Origin: Pseudocolwellia sp. AS88
GTDB lineage: Bacteria > Pseudomonadota > Gammaproteobacteria > Enterobacterales > Alteromonadaceae
Length of the DNA: 64,000 bases
Reading direction: 5' to 3'
NCBI RefSeq assembly: GCF_030551755.1
Contig: NZ_JAUPEC010000007.1
Span: 1-64,000, forward strand
Shown in pieces: positions 1-8,757 of this stretch (the stretch's first letter is position 1; each line of letters begins with the position of its first letter). Below the pieces are notes generated by a model. The model was not told where the DNA came from, made no database searches, and saw nothing but the letters and a program-made list of their open reading frames with translations. Position numbers and translations under genes: made by a program.

Positions 1-76
1 TTAATGAACCGCCCTGTGCGGAGCCGCATGCAGGGTGGTGTGGGGGCTGGAGGTTAGATACCTCCGGCTACCCGAT
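1..76 (+). mobile_element. 3' end of a group II intron (domains V and VI)
   Basis: This is the end of a group II intron RNA; its body and reverse transcriptase gene lie left of the window. Domain V is readable: stem 9-16 pairs with 31-38, a two-base bulge sits at 29-30, and an upper stem 17-21 pairs with 24-28. The lower stem contains CGC, the catalytic triad form known from bacterial class C introns. Domain VI follows at 42-73: GGAGG (49-53) pairs with CCTCC (61-65), more pairs run down to GGG/CCC, and an unpaired A near position 70 is placed like the branch-point adenosine. The intron should end at GAT, about position 76. A TAA at 2-4 could be the stop of the intron-encoded protein. Whether the element is complete cannot be judged here. 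Confidence 0.75.
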
Positions 77-92
77 TATGGATAATAACACC

Positions 93-290
93 CACATCCA
101 TGTTCTTTTTCCAAACCAGTTTAGGTAAAGTGAGGCCCAAGCTTTGGCTGCAACCAAAGCCTTTTTATACGATAGTTCGATTGAATGATGGCTCCTCTGT
201 TGAGAGACCGATAACAAGTAAGAACGTCGTATAAAACTCCAAGCACTAAACTCGAATAGTCAACGGGGCCTCGAGCCCGAATTAGCAAGG
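93..290 (+). ncRNA. Candidate IS110 bridge RNA (approximate ends)
   Basis: The leader between the inferred left end and the transposase start folds into successive hairpins. GCTTTGG/CCAAAGC (141-147 with 154-160) comes first. A long stem, TATACGA plus GTTC (166-172, 175-178), pairs with GAAC plus TCGTATA (222-225, 227-233) and encloses a loop region that contains a small CTCT/AGAG hairpin (195-206). A GC-rich hairpin sits around 264-279. Large internal loops in this position are what bridge RNAs of IS110 elements use to pair with target and donor DNA. The fold was read by eye; guide-to-flank complementarity was not established. Confidence 0.4.
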
Positions 291-305
291 CGGAGTCAGC
301 TTATT

Positions 306-1262
306 ATGAATTGCAAAAATAATCAAAATGAAATTAACGTCGGGGTCGATACAGGTAAAACTCAACTCGACATTTACATACGCCCTTTAGATATTTACTT
401 CACCGTATCCAACGATGAAAAAGGTATCAATAAAGCCATAAAAGAAATTAAAAAACACAAACCAACACGCATTGTGATTGAAGCAACAGGACGACTTGAG
501 CAAGCCTTTATTATCGCTTGTGCAAACGAAAAATTACCGTTTGTTGTTGCCAACCCTGTCCGCATTAAAAAATTTGCAGGCTCTGTAGGGCAATTAGCGA
601 AAACAGACAAGCTTGATGCTAAGTTGATTGCCTATTATAGCGAAGCGATAAAGCCCAAGCTATCTACGCTTAAGCCAGAAACTTTAAGAAAGATGAGTGA
701 CTTATTATCCAGACGTTGCCAGTTAATGGAAATACGCACAATGGAGAAAAATCGTCTTCAAATATTAACAAAATCACTAGAAAGTACGATAAATCCCATG
801 CTCACCGTTATTAATAATCAACTCACAAAAATAGACAATAAAATGGTTAAACTCATTGAGCAATGTGAGGAATATCAAATAAAAAATGACATTATTCAGA
901 GTGTTCCTGGCGTAGGAAATGTCGTTGCATTTAGCCTGCTAAGTAACATGCCTGAGCTTGGCTATATCACCAATAAAGAAGCCGCGGCCCTCGTTGGAGT
1001 AGCGCCAATTAACCGAGAAAGTGGCATATATAAAGGGAAACGAATGATACGTGGCGGACGTCATCAAATACGGACTGCGATGTTTATGTCCATGATGTCA
1101 GCGATGCAATGTAATCCCGTTTTTAAGGCAACATACCAGCGGCTTGTTGCCGCCGGAAAACCAAAGAAAATCGCGATTATTGCCTGTGTAAGAAAGATGA
1201 TTGTGATCTTAAATTCGATGGTCAGAGATGGTGTATATTGGGATCCAAAAATGAATCAATAA
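306..1262 (+). CDS. IS110 family transposase (DEDD recombinase)
   Basis: RNA-guided recombinase of the IS110 family, 318 aa, a normal full length. The N-terminal RuvC-like DEDD domain shows D15 (VGVDTGK), E59 (IVIEATGR) and D101/D104 (KTDKLDAK). A central helical segment follows. The C-terminal Transposase_20 domain (about residues 197-300) contains SVPGVG and a serine at 239 (RESG), the position of the catalytic serine in characterised members. The ORF is intact and starts with ATG after GGCGGAG. The non-coding leader lies upstream rather than downstream of the gene, which fits the IS110 rather than the IS1111 subgroup. It sits directly after a group II intron end, so this is a mobile-element hotspot or nested insertion. 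Function is confident from motifs; activity is unknown. Confidence 0.93.
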   Translation: MNCKNNQNEINVGVDTGKTQLDIYIRPLDIYFTVSNDEKGINKAIKEIKKHKPTRIVIEATGRLEQAFIIACANEKLPFVVANPVRIKKFAGSVGQLAKTDKLDAKLIAYYSEAIKPKLSTLKPETLRKMSDLLSRRCQLMEIRTMEKNRLQILTKSLESTINPMLTVINNQLTKIDNKMVKLIEQCEEYQIKNDIIQSVPGVGNVVAFSLLSNMPELGYITNKEAAALVGVAPINRESGIYKGKRMIRGGRHQIRTAMFMSMMSAMQCNPVFKATYQRLVAAGKPKKIAIIACVRKMIVILNSMVRDGVYWDPKMNQ

Positions 1263-1288
1263 TTAAGATTTGACACCATAGTCACTTG

Positions 1289-2026
1289 TTATGCAACTTT
1301 TACATTCGTCAAATGGTTATTTATTTTATCAGTTAATGTCTCAACAAGATTTGTTTGAACTTTCGAACGTTCGGCTTCAGGCAATGTCTCACTTACTTTG
1401 AGCGCAATACCTATATTTTGAGTTAAAACGAGTTTAGAGTGATATTCACTCATCTTTTTAACTGTACTATTATATAAATAGAAAAAAACACCAGCTATAA
1501 ACTCCCCTAAAATCCCACTAATTGTTGCTAAATTTGCTGTCGATTGCTTATCTAAAAATGACATGACTACGCCAGCCAAAATGAATAAAAATGATACTAC
1601 AGCTACAAAAACAGTAATAGAAAAAGCACTTTTAGCCTGACTTTCGGTCCTATCATAGTAGCGATCTATGTATTTAAAATTAATTTCTACTAGCTTGGTG
1701 AAGAAATCATCTTTTAAATTTTCAGTTATTTTATTTGAGCCTATTACCAAAAGTTGGCGCTTATTATACTGAATACTTGATTTGCTTGAACTTCTCCAAA
1801 CCCACCAACAAAACAAACCGAACAAAGAACCAAAAGTGATATTTAGAGTATTGTAGATAAAATTAAATTCTATTTGAGGGGACAGCCACGATATTAAAAA
1901 TAGCAACGCGACAGGCACCAAAAACCATACTGGTAAATAAGTAGCGCTATAACGACCTTGTAAGTAACGCTCTTCTTTCGCGATATTATCTTCGTGTTGT
2001 TTAATTACATCTTGTATATTATTCAT
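1289..2026 (-). CDS. Four-helix membrane protein resembling the TRADD-N-associated membrane family
   Basis: Protein of 245 aa with two pairs of membrane helices (about residues 30-48, 57-77, 133-158, 165-187), a short N-terminal coiled helix and a C-terminal cytosolic helix. The second half (GILGEFIAGVFFYLYN followed by a charged helix starting KKMSEYHSKL) resembles the prokaryotic TRADD-N-associated transmembrane family, which has been linked to biological-conflict proteins; I recognise this from memory only. It sits alone beside an IS110 element and a group II intron. Its stop codon overlaps the inferred IS right end, so the C-terminus may have been altered by insertion. No enzymatic motif is visible. 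It could also be an unrelated SLATT-like membrane protein. Confidence 0.5.
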   Translation of the reverse strand: MNNIQDVIKQHEDNIAKEERYLQGRYSATYLPVWFLVPVALLFLISWLSPQIEFNFIYNTLNITFGSLFGLFCWWVWRSSSKSSIQYNKRQLLVIGSNKITENLKDDFFTKLVEINFKYIDRYYDRTESQAKSAFSITVFVAVVSFLFILAGVVMSFLDKQSTANLATISGILGEFIAGVFFYLYNSTVKKMSEYHSKLVLTQNIGIALKVSETLPEAERSKVQTNLVETLTDKINNHLTNVKVA

Positions 2027-2067
2027 ATTTACTGCGAATCATCCCTAGTTGCATAACAGTTTATTAT

Positions 2068-2212
2068 GAGGATACAATCCGCCTTTCTACAAAGACTATT
2101 AATCCCCTTTAATTAATAATTAACATCAACATTACGCGATTGTTAATTATAGATCAATTAGTTAAAAATAATACATTAACTGGTTGATGTGTGAAAGGAG
2201 GATTGCATCCTC
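2068..2212. repeat. 145-bp palindromic element with 20-bp terminal inverted repeats
   Basis: The terminal segments 2068-2087 and 2193-2212 are inverted repeats matching at 18 of 20 positions. The right copy is itself part of a perfect 11-bp hairpin with a 3-base loop (2193-2203 with 2207-2217). Inside lies a second inverted pair, ACATCAAC (2123-2130) with GTTGATGT (2183-2190). Further weaker inverted similarity (TTTCTACAA, ATTAATCC) extends to about 2236. It occupies most of the 365-bp gap between the membrane protein gene and sbcC. It has no coding capacity. It may be a small MITE or a transcribed structured RNA. Confidence 0.5.
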
Positions 2213-2391
2213 CTTTCTTGTAGAAAAGAGGATTAATTGCAAGCTGTATATAAAAACAGTGTAATTATGAATTTATTTAAATATTTAATACATCGTCATA
2301 CTTCATTTCAACACTTGTGATTAGTTGGCTACCAAGAGAAGAATTTAGATGTATCTTATTGTTGATCATTTAGCTTAAAAGTTAACAAGAC

Positions 2392-5300
2392 CTAACTTGC
2401 CGTAAACTTAAACTTAGCATCTAACTCACTAATACCTAAACCACTAACCTTTTTCACTTCAATTTGCACGGCGATACGTTGCTTTAATGTTTCAATATGG
2501 CTGATCACACCTATGGTTTTACCACTGGCATTTAAGTTATCTAAAGCATCTAGTGCCATTTCTAAGGTGTCATTATCTAAAGTACCAAAGCCTTCATCTA
2601 AAAATAGTGAATCAATACTGGTTTTTGCGCTAACTAAGTCAGATAAAGCCAAAGCTAAAGCTAAACTCACTAAAAAGCTTTCGCCGCCTGATAAAGTTTT
2701 TGTATCGCGCACGGTATCTGCTTGCCATGTATCAATTACTTCGAGGGCTAAGGTATCTTGCTCTTGTCGTTGTAACTGGTAACGTCCGTGAAGTTTAACA
2801 AGTTGTTGATTAGCTAAATAAACCAAGTGAGCCAATGTTAAACCTTGAGCGAAGCTTCTGAACTTACCGCCATCTCTTGAGCCAATTAAACCGTTCAAAT
2901 GAGCTAAATCGTCAACCGTTTTTTGTTTTTCTACAATGCTATCAAGTAAAGCTTGTTGTTTAATTTTAAGTTTTTTATCTTGTGCCAAATGCTCAGTTTT
3001 TTGACCTAATAAAAGCTGCGTTTGCTTTAACTGCTCTGATAACAAAACAAGCTCTTGCTCTAGCTTTTCGTTATCAAAGTCTTCAATGCCCTTTTCTAAC
3101 AATTGTGCTTTTTGCTTATTCAACTCTTCTAGCGTTTCGTTATGTTGACTCATTAAGATTTGCGACTGTTGCTTATTTCGTTGTAATGTTTCTTTAAGTT
3201 CAACTAAGGATTTACGTTGTTCTTCTGTCATTAACGCATTTTTAAAAGCAGTTTCATCATCAAACATACTTTTTTCAAGGGCTAATTCGAAGGTTTCTAT
3301 CGCTGTTTTTTGCTCCATGTCTAATAACGAATATTGATCATTGCTGGCTTTATATTCGCCCTCAATACTCTGAAACTTTTTAACGAAGTCGTTATATTTA
3401 GTTTGCAGTTCGGTTAAAGCAGCTTGTTCAAGCTTACGTTGTTCTGCTATTTCATCTCTAACTTGGCTAACTAACTTATCTGCGAATAAGGCGGATCTTT
3501 CTGTTGTTGTTTTTGTAAACTCTTCTTCAAGAGCTGCTTTTTGAGCGGTTAATTGAGCAAGCTCTTGTTCTGTTTGTTGCTGCTGACTATTCACAATAGC
3601 GATTTGTTTTTCACATTCACTCAATTGTTCTTTTGTTTGATTGATTTGCAGCACATGTTGTTGATAAACAGTAATTTGTTCTGATTGTGCAATTAACCAA
3701 GCTTCTACTTGTTCAATTGGTGGTAATGTTAAACCAACTGAATTAAAGTCGACACTTAAAGCTTGTAAGCTTTGATTTATCTTGTCGTTTTGTTGAGATA
3801 TTTGTTGGTTAATACTTGTTTGATTTTCATTGTTATCAACTATTTGCTTTTCTAAAGCCGTTAAAGCGCTAGAACCTTCAAGCTGTTGTTTCTCTAACGT
3901 ATGTAATTCGTTCTGAATTAAGTTAAAGGATTGCGTAAGCCCACTAAGCTGATTAACTAACTGATTGATGTGGTGTAATTCAGCATCATTATTATTAAGA
4001 GTTTGCTCAATCACTTGATACTCTTTTAACTCACACATCAAACCAATAGCCATACGTTGTTTAGACCATTGATCAATTAAGGTATTTTGCTCTGTGACTT
4101 TATCGGTAATATCTTTTTCAGATGATGCTAAGTTAGTTTCAACTTTCGCTTTCTCTAAATTAAGTTGTGTACCTTTATCTTTTACTTTTTCTAAAGCCTG
4201 TTTTAATTGATTAAAGCGTTCTTGTGTTTCGTTCTGCTCAATACTTTTATATTGATCTATCGCAGGGTGATCAAATGAACCACACAAAGGACAAGCTTCA
4301 CCCGCCTGTAGGTTATTTCGATGTTCTGTTAATTCAACAATTTTTTTATGTTGATTTAATATCGTTTCAACATCTTTAAACTGTTGGTTTATGGTTTTAT
4401 ATTCAATTCTTAACTGAGCTAGCTGAGCATCAAAATTTACAATAGATTGCTTAAAGTTTTGTGTTGTTTGAAGTGCTTGTTCAATACCTTGTTGCAATAC
4501 AGAATATCGCTGCGCACATTGCATAATTTGCGCTTGAACATTTTGATTATTCTGTAAAAAAACTAACCTTTCATTTAAAAGGCGTTCGCCCTCTTCAATC
4601 GGATTATCGCTGTTGGTTACCGCTTCTTGTGTGCTTGAATTTTGCTGTAACAGTTCAAACTTATTTTGTATAACGTGTTCAAGCTTACTTCTAACCTCGT
4701 TATATTGATTAGTTGCTTGCTGGTTAGTTTGTACTTGATTGTCTTTTTGTATTAAAAGTTGTTGTGCTTGTTCAGCTTGTTTTTTCTGTTGTTGAGTCAA
4801 GTCTGCAATAGTTTGGTTTAAACCATTAATATGCTGAAATTGATTTTTCCATAACGGAAGCTTTTCAGGCAAAGTGCTTAATGATGAATTTTCTTCAATA
4901 AACTGTGTTGATGCGCTAATGCTTTCTTTAAAAGCGGCGACTTGAGTCTCGTGTGTTTGACGTTCGCTGTTTTGCTTACTGAGATTAACACTAGACTCTT
5001 CAAGGTTTTTACTCAGGTTTTCACGTTGTTTAGTGATTTGTGCTATTTCGCTATCAAGAGGAATTATTTTTTCAACAATTAAGCTTTCAGTTGCTACTCG
5101 TTCAGCTTCTGACTTTTGTTGCAGTATTTTTAATTCTTCAAGTTGGCTTTCAGTATATTTAGCATCTTTTTGTGCAAAAGCGAGTTGGTGTTTTAATTTT
5201 TCTTTAGCTGCTTTCTGTGCAATAATTTTTTTAGTTGTACGCTCTTTTAACTCGTAATCAGTTCTTAAACGTTCTGCAGGCTCTGAGGCTTTTAATTGTT

Positions 5301-6135
5301 CTAATTCATTTTGTGAATTTTTTTCTTTTTCCTCACTTTCAGTAAAGAGTTCTGTAGCTTTTGTTAATTTTAAAGTGGTTTCGTTAAAGCTAGTTGCCCA
5401 CGTTTTAGCTTGTTGAGACAAAGTGAATTTTTGTTGAAGCACAAACTCTTTGTTATTACTTTCTTGAATGTCTTTTTCAATCGCTGATATTTCATCGTCT
5501 GACAACAAAGTAACGCCTTTACTTTCTGCTTGTAATAGCTTTAAGGCATCGTTTTCCGCTTTGTGTTGTTCAAACACTTTTTGCGACACAATACCGTAAA
5601 TTTCTGTGCCAGTAAGCTCTTCTAATAACTCAGCTCGATCTTTTGCTGGAGCATTTAAAAATGCAGCAAAGTCACCTTGCGATAACATCATAGATTTTGT
5701 AAAACGAGGAAAATCTAAACCTGTTACCTTGGCAATTTCGGTTCGAACAGTTTGTAGTTTTTCAGCTAATATTTCGCCGTCTAGTGTTGCTAATTCGGCT
5801 TTCGCTGCTTGTAAGTTACCGTCGACTTTACCTTTGGCTTTACGCTGACTCCAAAATGCACGATAACCTTTGCCTTTTACTTCAAACTCAACTTCAGCTA
5901 AACACGTTGCTGTATGGCGTGTCATTAATTGATTTTGATTATCTGATACGGTTAATCGAGGAGTTCGGTGATAAAGAGCTAAACATATTGCATCTAAAAT
6001 TGTAGTTTTACCGGCTCCCGTTTGACCTGTAATAGCAAATAAGGCGTTGTCTTTAAAAGGGCTTTGGGTGAAATCAATTTTCCACTCACCTTTTAATGAA
6101 TTAATATTTTGAAAGCGTAAACTTAAAATTCTCAT
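2392..6135 (-). CDS. sbcC: Exonuclease subunit SbcC
   Basis: Large subunit of the SbcCD (Mre11-Rad50-like) nuclease, which opens hairpins and processes palindromes and protein-blocked DNA ends in the cytoplasm. The 1247-aa protein has the Rad50 plan: Walker A GQTGAGKT at residues 37-44, long coiled coils on either side of a zinc hook CPLCG near residue 615, then the ABC signature LSGGES near 1148 and Walker [11 protein letters not shown] near 1180. It is somewhat longer than the E. coli protein (1048 aa); the extra length lies in the Gln- and Glu-rich coiled coils. Its start overlaps the sbcD stop by 4 bp (ATGA), so the two are translationally coupled in one operon with sbcD first. Confidence 0.96.
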   Translation of the reverse strand: MRILSLRFQNINSLKGEWKIDFTQSPFKDNALFAITGQTGAGKTTILDAICLALYHRTPRLTVSDNQNQLMTRHTATCLAEVEFEVKGKGYRAFWSQRKAKGKVDGNLQAAKAELATLDGEILAEKLQTVRTEIAKVTGLDFPRFTKSMMLSQGDFAAFLNAPAKDRAELLEELTGTEIYGIVSQKVFEQHKAENDALKLLQAESKGVTLLSDDEISAIEKDIQESNNKEFVLQQKFTLSQQAKTWATSFNETTLKLTKATELFTESEEKEKNSQNELEQLKASEPAERLRTDYELKERTTKKIIAQKAAKEKLKHQLAFAQKDAKYTESQLEELKILQQKSEAERVATESLIVEKIIPLDSEIAQITKQRENLSKNLEESSVNLSKQNSERQTHETQVAAFKESISASTQFIEENSSLSTLPEKLPLWKNQFQHINGLNQTIADLTQQQKKQAEQAQQLLIQKDNQVQTNQQATNQYNEVRSKLEHVIQNKFELLQQNSSTQEAVTNSDNPIEEGERLLNERLVFLQNNQNVQAQIMQCAQRYSVLQQGIEQALQTTQNFKQSIVNFDAQLAQLRIEYKTINQQFKDVETILNQHKKIVELTEHRNNLQAGEACPLCGSFDHPAIDQYKSIEQNETQERFNQLKQALEKVKDKGTQLNLEKAKVETNLASSEKDITDKVTEQNTLIDQWSKQRMAIGLMCELKEYQVIEQTLNNNDAELHHINQLVNQLSGLTQSFNLIQNELHTLEKQQLEGSSALTALEKQIVDNNENQTSINQQISQQNDKINQSLQALSVDFNSVGLTLPPIEQVEAWLIAQSEQITVYQQHVLQINQTKEQLSECEKQIAIVNSQQQQTEQELAQLTAQKAALEEEFTKTTTERSALFADKLVSQVRDEIAEQRKLEQAALTELQTKYNDFVKKFQSIEGEYKASNDQYSLLDMEQKTAIETFELALEKSMFDDETAFKNALMTEEQRKSLVELKETLQRNKQQSQILMSQHNETLEELNKQKAQLLEKGIEDFDNEKLEQELVLLSEQLKQTQLLLGQKTEHLAQDKKLKIKQQALLDSIVEKQKTVDDLAHLNGLIGSRDGGKFRSFAQGLTLAHLVYLANQQLVKLHGRYQLQRQEQDTLALEVIDTWQADTVRDTKTLSGGESFLVSLALALALSDLVSAKTSIDSLFLDEGFGTLDNDTLEMALDALDNLNASGKTIGVISHIETLKQRIAVQIEVKKVSGLGISELDAKFKFTAS

Positions 6136-7454
6136 TGCGCTTTCTCCGTATTTTTCACTATTTTGCTATCAAGTTCTTCTTTTGCTAATTCAACAGCGTG
6201 CTGAAATAAATGGGTGATACGGGTTTTACGTTCTTTTTGTTCTTCAGTTTCCCAATTTTCATTCGCTAAACGACTTTCAAATACTTCATCTAACGAGAGT
6301 TCATTTAAGGTGATTTTCTTTTGATGACTTGGCATTGATTCACGTGATTTTTTACTACGTCTGATCAAAAGTACTTCTACTGGAAAATCTTCAATAAGGG
6401 TTTCAATACGCGCCGATAAGTCTTGTAAATATTCTGCACTGTTTACTTCAATATCTAACCAAATTTTCATAGGTTCTTTATTTGATTCTGGAATTAGCTC
6501 TTGAGTATCGTCAGTTGGCTTTTGTTCTTCAGCGAGAGATAAATACGGAGCGATATCTTTGTTCAATGATTCTAAATTTGTTTTTAAGGTCACTAAAGGC
6601 TGAAAACACGGTATTTCAATTTCAGTAATAACGCGTTCAAAGTTATCACTTTTTTCAGAAGCCGAGAATTCAACCATGATTATGCATTTGGTTTGACTGG
6701 TTTCATCAAAACTTAACGGAATAGGAGATCCACAGTAACGAATATGCTCAGTTTTAGCGACTTTTTGCGCTCGATGAATATGACCTAAAGCAATATAATC
6801 CGCATCAGGAAAAGCATTTGCTGGAAAAGCTTCTAGTGTACCAATATAAATATCACGAACAGATTCTGACGTAGTTACACCAACCGTCGTTAAATGCCCT
6901 GTCGCTATAATTGGATACTTACCTTGTGATAAGTTTTGAGCTTGATCGAATAAAGTTTGGTAATGACCGCTAATCGCTTGTTGTAACGATTGTTGTTTTT
7001 CAGAAGCTGATTGCCCTGCACTACTTTTAATAACATCACGCGGACGAATAAAAGGGATAGCGCAAATAACTGCTTGTGGTTCGCCTTGCTTATTATTTAA
7101 GGTAAATACTTGTTCTTCAATGTTATCGCTGACCGCTGGAATAACAGTGGTTGATAAACTTTTAAGTAAAGTTTTAGATTCACCTAGCATGGCCACTGAA
7201 TCGTGATTACCCGCTAAAATAACAAGCTGACACTTTAGGATATGCATTTGACTAATAAAGTCGAAATACATTTCACGCGCATAACTTGGTGGAGTGCCTG
7301 TATCAAAAATATCGCCAGCAACAATCACAGCATCTATATCATTATCTTTAACTTGAGTAAGTAACCAATTAAGGAAATGTTGATGTTCTTTAGCACGACT
7401 TTTACCATAAAAGTGTTGCCCTAAATGCCAATCGGAGGTGTGCAGTATTTTCAT
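6132..7454 (-). CDS. sbcD: Exonuclease subunit SbcD
   Basis: Nuclease subunit of SbcCD. The calcineurin-like phosphoesterase motifs are complete: D8 and H10 (SDWHLG), D48 (GDIFDTG), N83/H84 (AGNHDS), H187 (GHLT) and H225/H227 (GHIHRAQ), which bind the two Mn ions. The C-terminal capping domain is present. At 440 aa it is longer than the 400-aa E. coli protein, with an acidic insertion around residues 315-330 and a basic C-terminal tail. The first gene of the sbcDC operon, it overlaps sbcC by 4 bp. Confidence 0.96.
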   Translation of the reverse strand: MKILHTSDWHLGQHFYGKSRAKEHQHFLNWLLTQVKDNDIDAVIVAGDIFDTGTPPSYAREMYFDFISQMHILKCQLVILAGNHDSVAMLGESKTLLKSLSTTVIPAVSDNIEEQVFTLNNKQGEPQAVICAIPFIRPRDVIKSSAGQSASEKQQSLQQAISGHYQTLFDQAQNLSQGKYPIIATGHLTTVGVTTSESVRDIYIGTLEAFPANAFPDADYIALGHIHRAQKVAKTEHIRYCGSPIPLSFDETSQTKCIIMVEFSASEKSDNFERVITEIEIPCFQPLVTLKTNLESLNKDIAPYLSLAEEQKPTDDTQELIPESNKEPMKIWLDIEVNSAEYLQDLSARIETLIEDFPVEVLLIRRSKKSRESMPSHQKKITLNELSLDEVFESRLANENWETEEQKERKTRITHLFQHAVELAKEELDSKIVKNTEKAQ

Positions 7455-7577
7455 AGAAATTATAACAAGTTATTAAGGTGAACTAGGTTTGGATTCTACC
7501 CGATTTCATTGAAAAATAATGTAGGTTTTACATATATTCTAATGAAAAGTAATACGAATAATGAGTAATGATATGTT

Positions 7578-7611
7578 TTCTCGAACGATGTATTAATAAA
7601 TCGTTCGAGAA
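7578..7611. repeat. Perfect 12-bp inverted repeat between sbcD and the YeeE-family gene
   Basis: TTCTCGAACGAT (7578-7589) and ATCGTTCGAGAA (7600-7611) pair perfectly around a 10-base loop. Neither side carries a T-run on the strand that would end the upstream minus-strand gene, so it is not a textbook terminator. It could be an operator upstream of sbcDC or a terminator of reduced form. Confidence 0.5.
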
Positions 7612-7679
7612 TGAATAAAAGAGATGAGTTTTTAAGCTAAAAAGTTAACCGGTATTCACATATGAAAAGTAATTTTTTA

Positions 7680-8624
7680 TTAATCCCACTTGAAGCATCT
7701 AATAATATAATGCCCACCCCATATGCCGAGTAACATGCCTGCAACAGCACCAAAGCCTGAAGGTGAAAGAGTTGGTAATGCTAATAGTAGTTGAACACTA
7801 TTACCGCCCATCGCTATCGATGCTCCCACTCCCATTAAAGTTCCAGCTAATAGATGCTCAGATAAATATTTAAAACTAGCAGGAATAAAGATAAATCTTT
7901 TTGTACGCCATGCTGCCAAAAACATTCCTAAAAGTAGTGCAATAAAAAATAGATATTGTTCTGATGATGGCCAAGCATTTTGTTTACCGTCAATTAAGGA
8001 AAGGCTTATTTGATGTAATAAGGCGCTAGGCGGCCAGCGAGGTTGATAAATATAAATAAAACCAGACAGAAACCCTATACCCATCATACCAAACCAAAGT
8101 TTTATTCTTTTTTTATCTCCTAATAATGCCCAAACACTAATAGCGACAGTGACTATAATAAGTGGTACATAACTGATCTCTCCAGGTAAAGAACTTCTTA
8201 CCACTTCAATTTTAGGAGGCCAACAAGCAAGGATCACCCATCCCACTAACCAACCTAATATAGTCGCGAACATTCTAGCATCACCACGCGCTAACCGGCT
8301 TAATGTAGAGACTCCACAACTTTTGTTCAGTGCTGCACCTAAGCCAAAAATAAAGCCACCTAAAATAAACCAAACACTTAAAGCATGCGTCCAAAAATTA
8401 AATTTTATATCGCTAAGGTAAGCAAAATATGCGGCCACCCAAGCAAGTACACCACTCAAAAGAATCGCTAATAAGAACTCTTTATTACCTGCTTTCCACT
8501 CATTCACGCCTCTTACCATACATAGGCCAGTTGTTTGAGCTAAATACCCTAGCAAGCAAACACATATAAAAACGCTAACAAACAACATAAATTGTCCTGT
8601 ATCGCCATGCTGAATAACATTCAA
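7680..8624 (-). CDS. YeeE/YedE family sulfur-compound (thiosulfate-type) transporter
   Basis: Inner-membrane protein of 314 aa with about nine to ten hydrophobic segments and the duplicated Sulf_transp (DUF395) fold. Characterised relatives (YeeE/TsuA) import thiosulfate through a relay of conserved cysteines. The first-repeat motif NKSCGVSTLSRLARGD is present with C103, and C35 lies in the N-terminal segment. In the second repeat the usual glycine-glycine-cysteine site reads MGGNSVQ (residues 272-278), so the third relay cysteine is absent. No TusA-like or rhodanese partner is adjacent. The gene stands alone, with the FMN oxidoreductase gene lying upstream on the same strand. Substrate is uncertain because of the missing cysteine. 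Confidence 0.82.
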   Translation of the reverse strand: MNVIQHGDTGQFMLFVSVFICVCLLGYLAQTTGLCMVRGVNEWKAGNKEFLLAILLSGVLAWVAAYFAYLSDIKFNFWTHALSVWFILGGFIFGLGAALNKSCGVSTLSRLARGDARMFATILGWLVGWVILACWPPKIEVVRSSLPGEISYVPLIIVTVAISVWALLGDKKRIKLWFGMMGIGFLSGFIYIYQPRWPPSALLHQISLSLIDGKQNAWPSSEQYLFFIALLLGMFLAAWRTKRFIFIPASFKYLSEHLLAGTLMGVGASIAMGGNSVQLLLALPTLSPSGFGAVAGMLLGIWGGHYIIRCFKWD

Positions 8625-8698
8625 TGTTTATGAAACGTTTAAAAATGAGTGTAAGAAAACTCATTAATATACATAAATTTCTGAGGTTAATTATATTA

Positions 8699-8721
8699 AA
8701 AAGAGACATTTAGCCTCTTTT
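8699..8721 (-). terminator. Probable terminator of the glutamate-synthase-like gene
   Basis: AAAAGAG (8699-8705) pairs with CTCTTTT (8715-8721) across a 9-base loop, with A/T runs on both sides. It lies just after the stop codon of the minus-strand gene ending at 8758. Confidence 0.5.
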
Positions 8722-8757
8722 AAAATAGCTATTATCACTCAGACTTGCTGATCAAAA

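Larger units (their letters stand above)
76..1293 (+). mobile_element. IS110-group insertion sequence (boundaries inferred)
   Basis: One DEDD transposase gene has a long non-coding leader (about 225 bp) and a short 3' end, the layout of the IS110 group. TTATG occurs at both proposed ends (76-80 and 1289-1293) and may be the shared core. A perfect -35 hexamer, TTGACA, lies at 1270-1275 near the right end, and a -10-like GATAAT lies at 81-86 near the left end. Joining the ends through TTATG would put them 18 bp apart, matching the junction promoter known for circular IS110 intermediates. There are no terminal inverted repeats, as expected for this family. Boundaries are inference and could be off by several bases. 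Confidence 0.6.

Noticed and set aside
141-166. GCTTTGG/CCAAAGC hairpin followed by T-run as a terminator of the group II intron host transcript
   Set aside because: It lies within the inferred IS110 leader and fits better as a bridge RNA hairpin; a terminator role remains possible but was not called.
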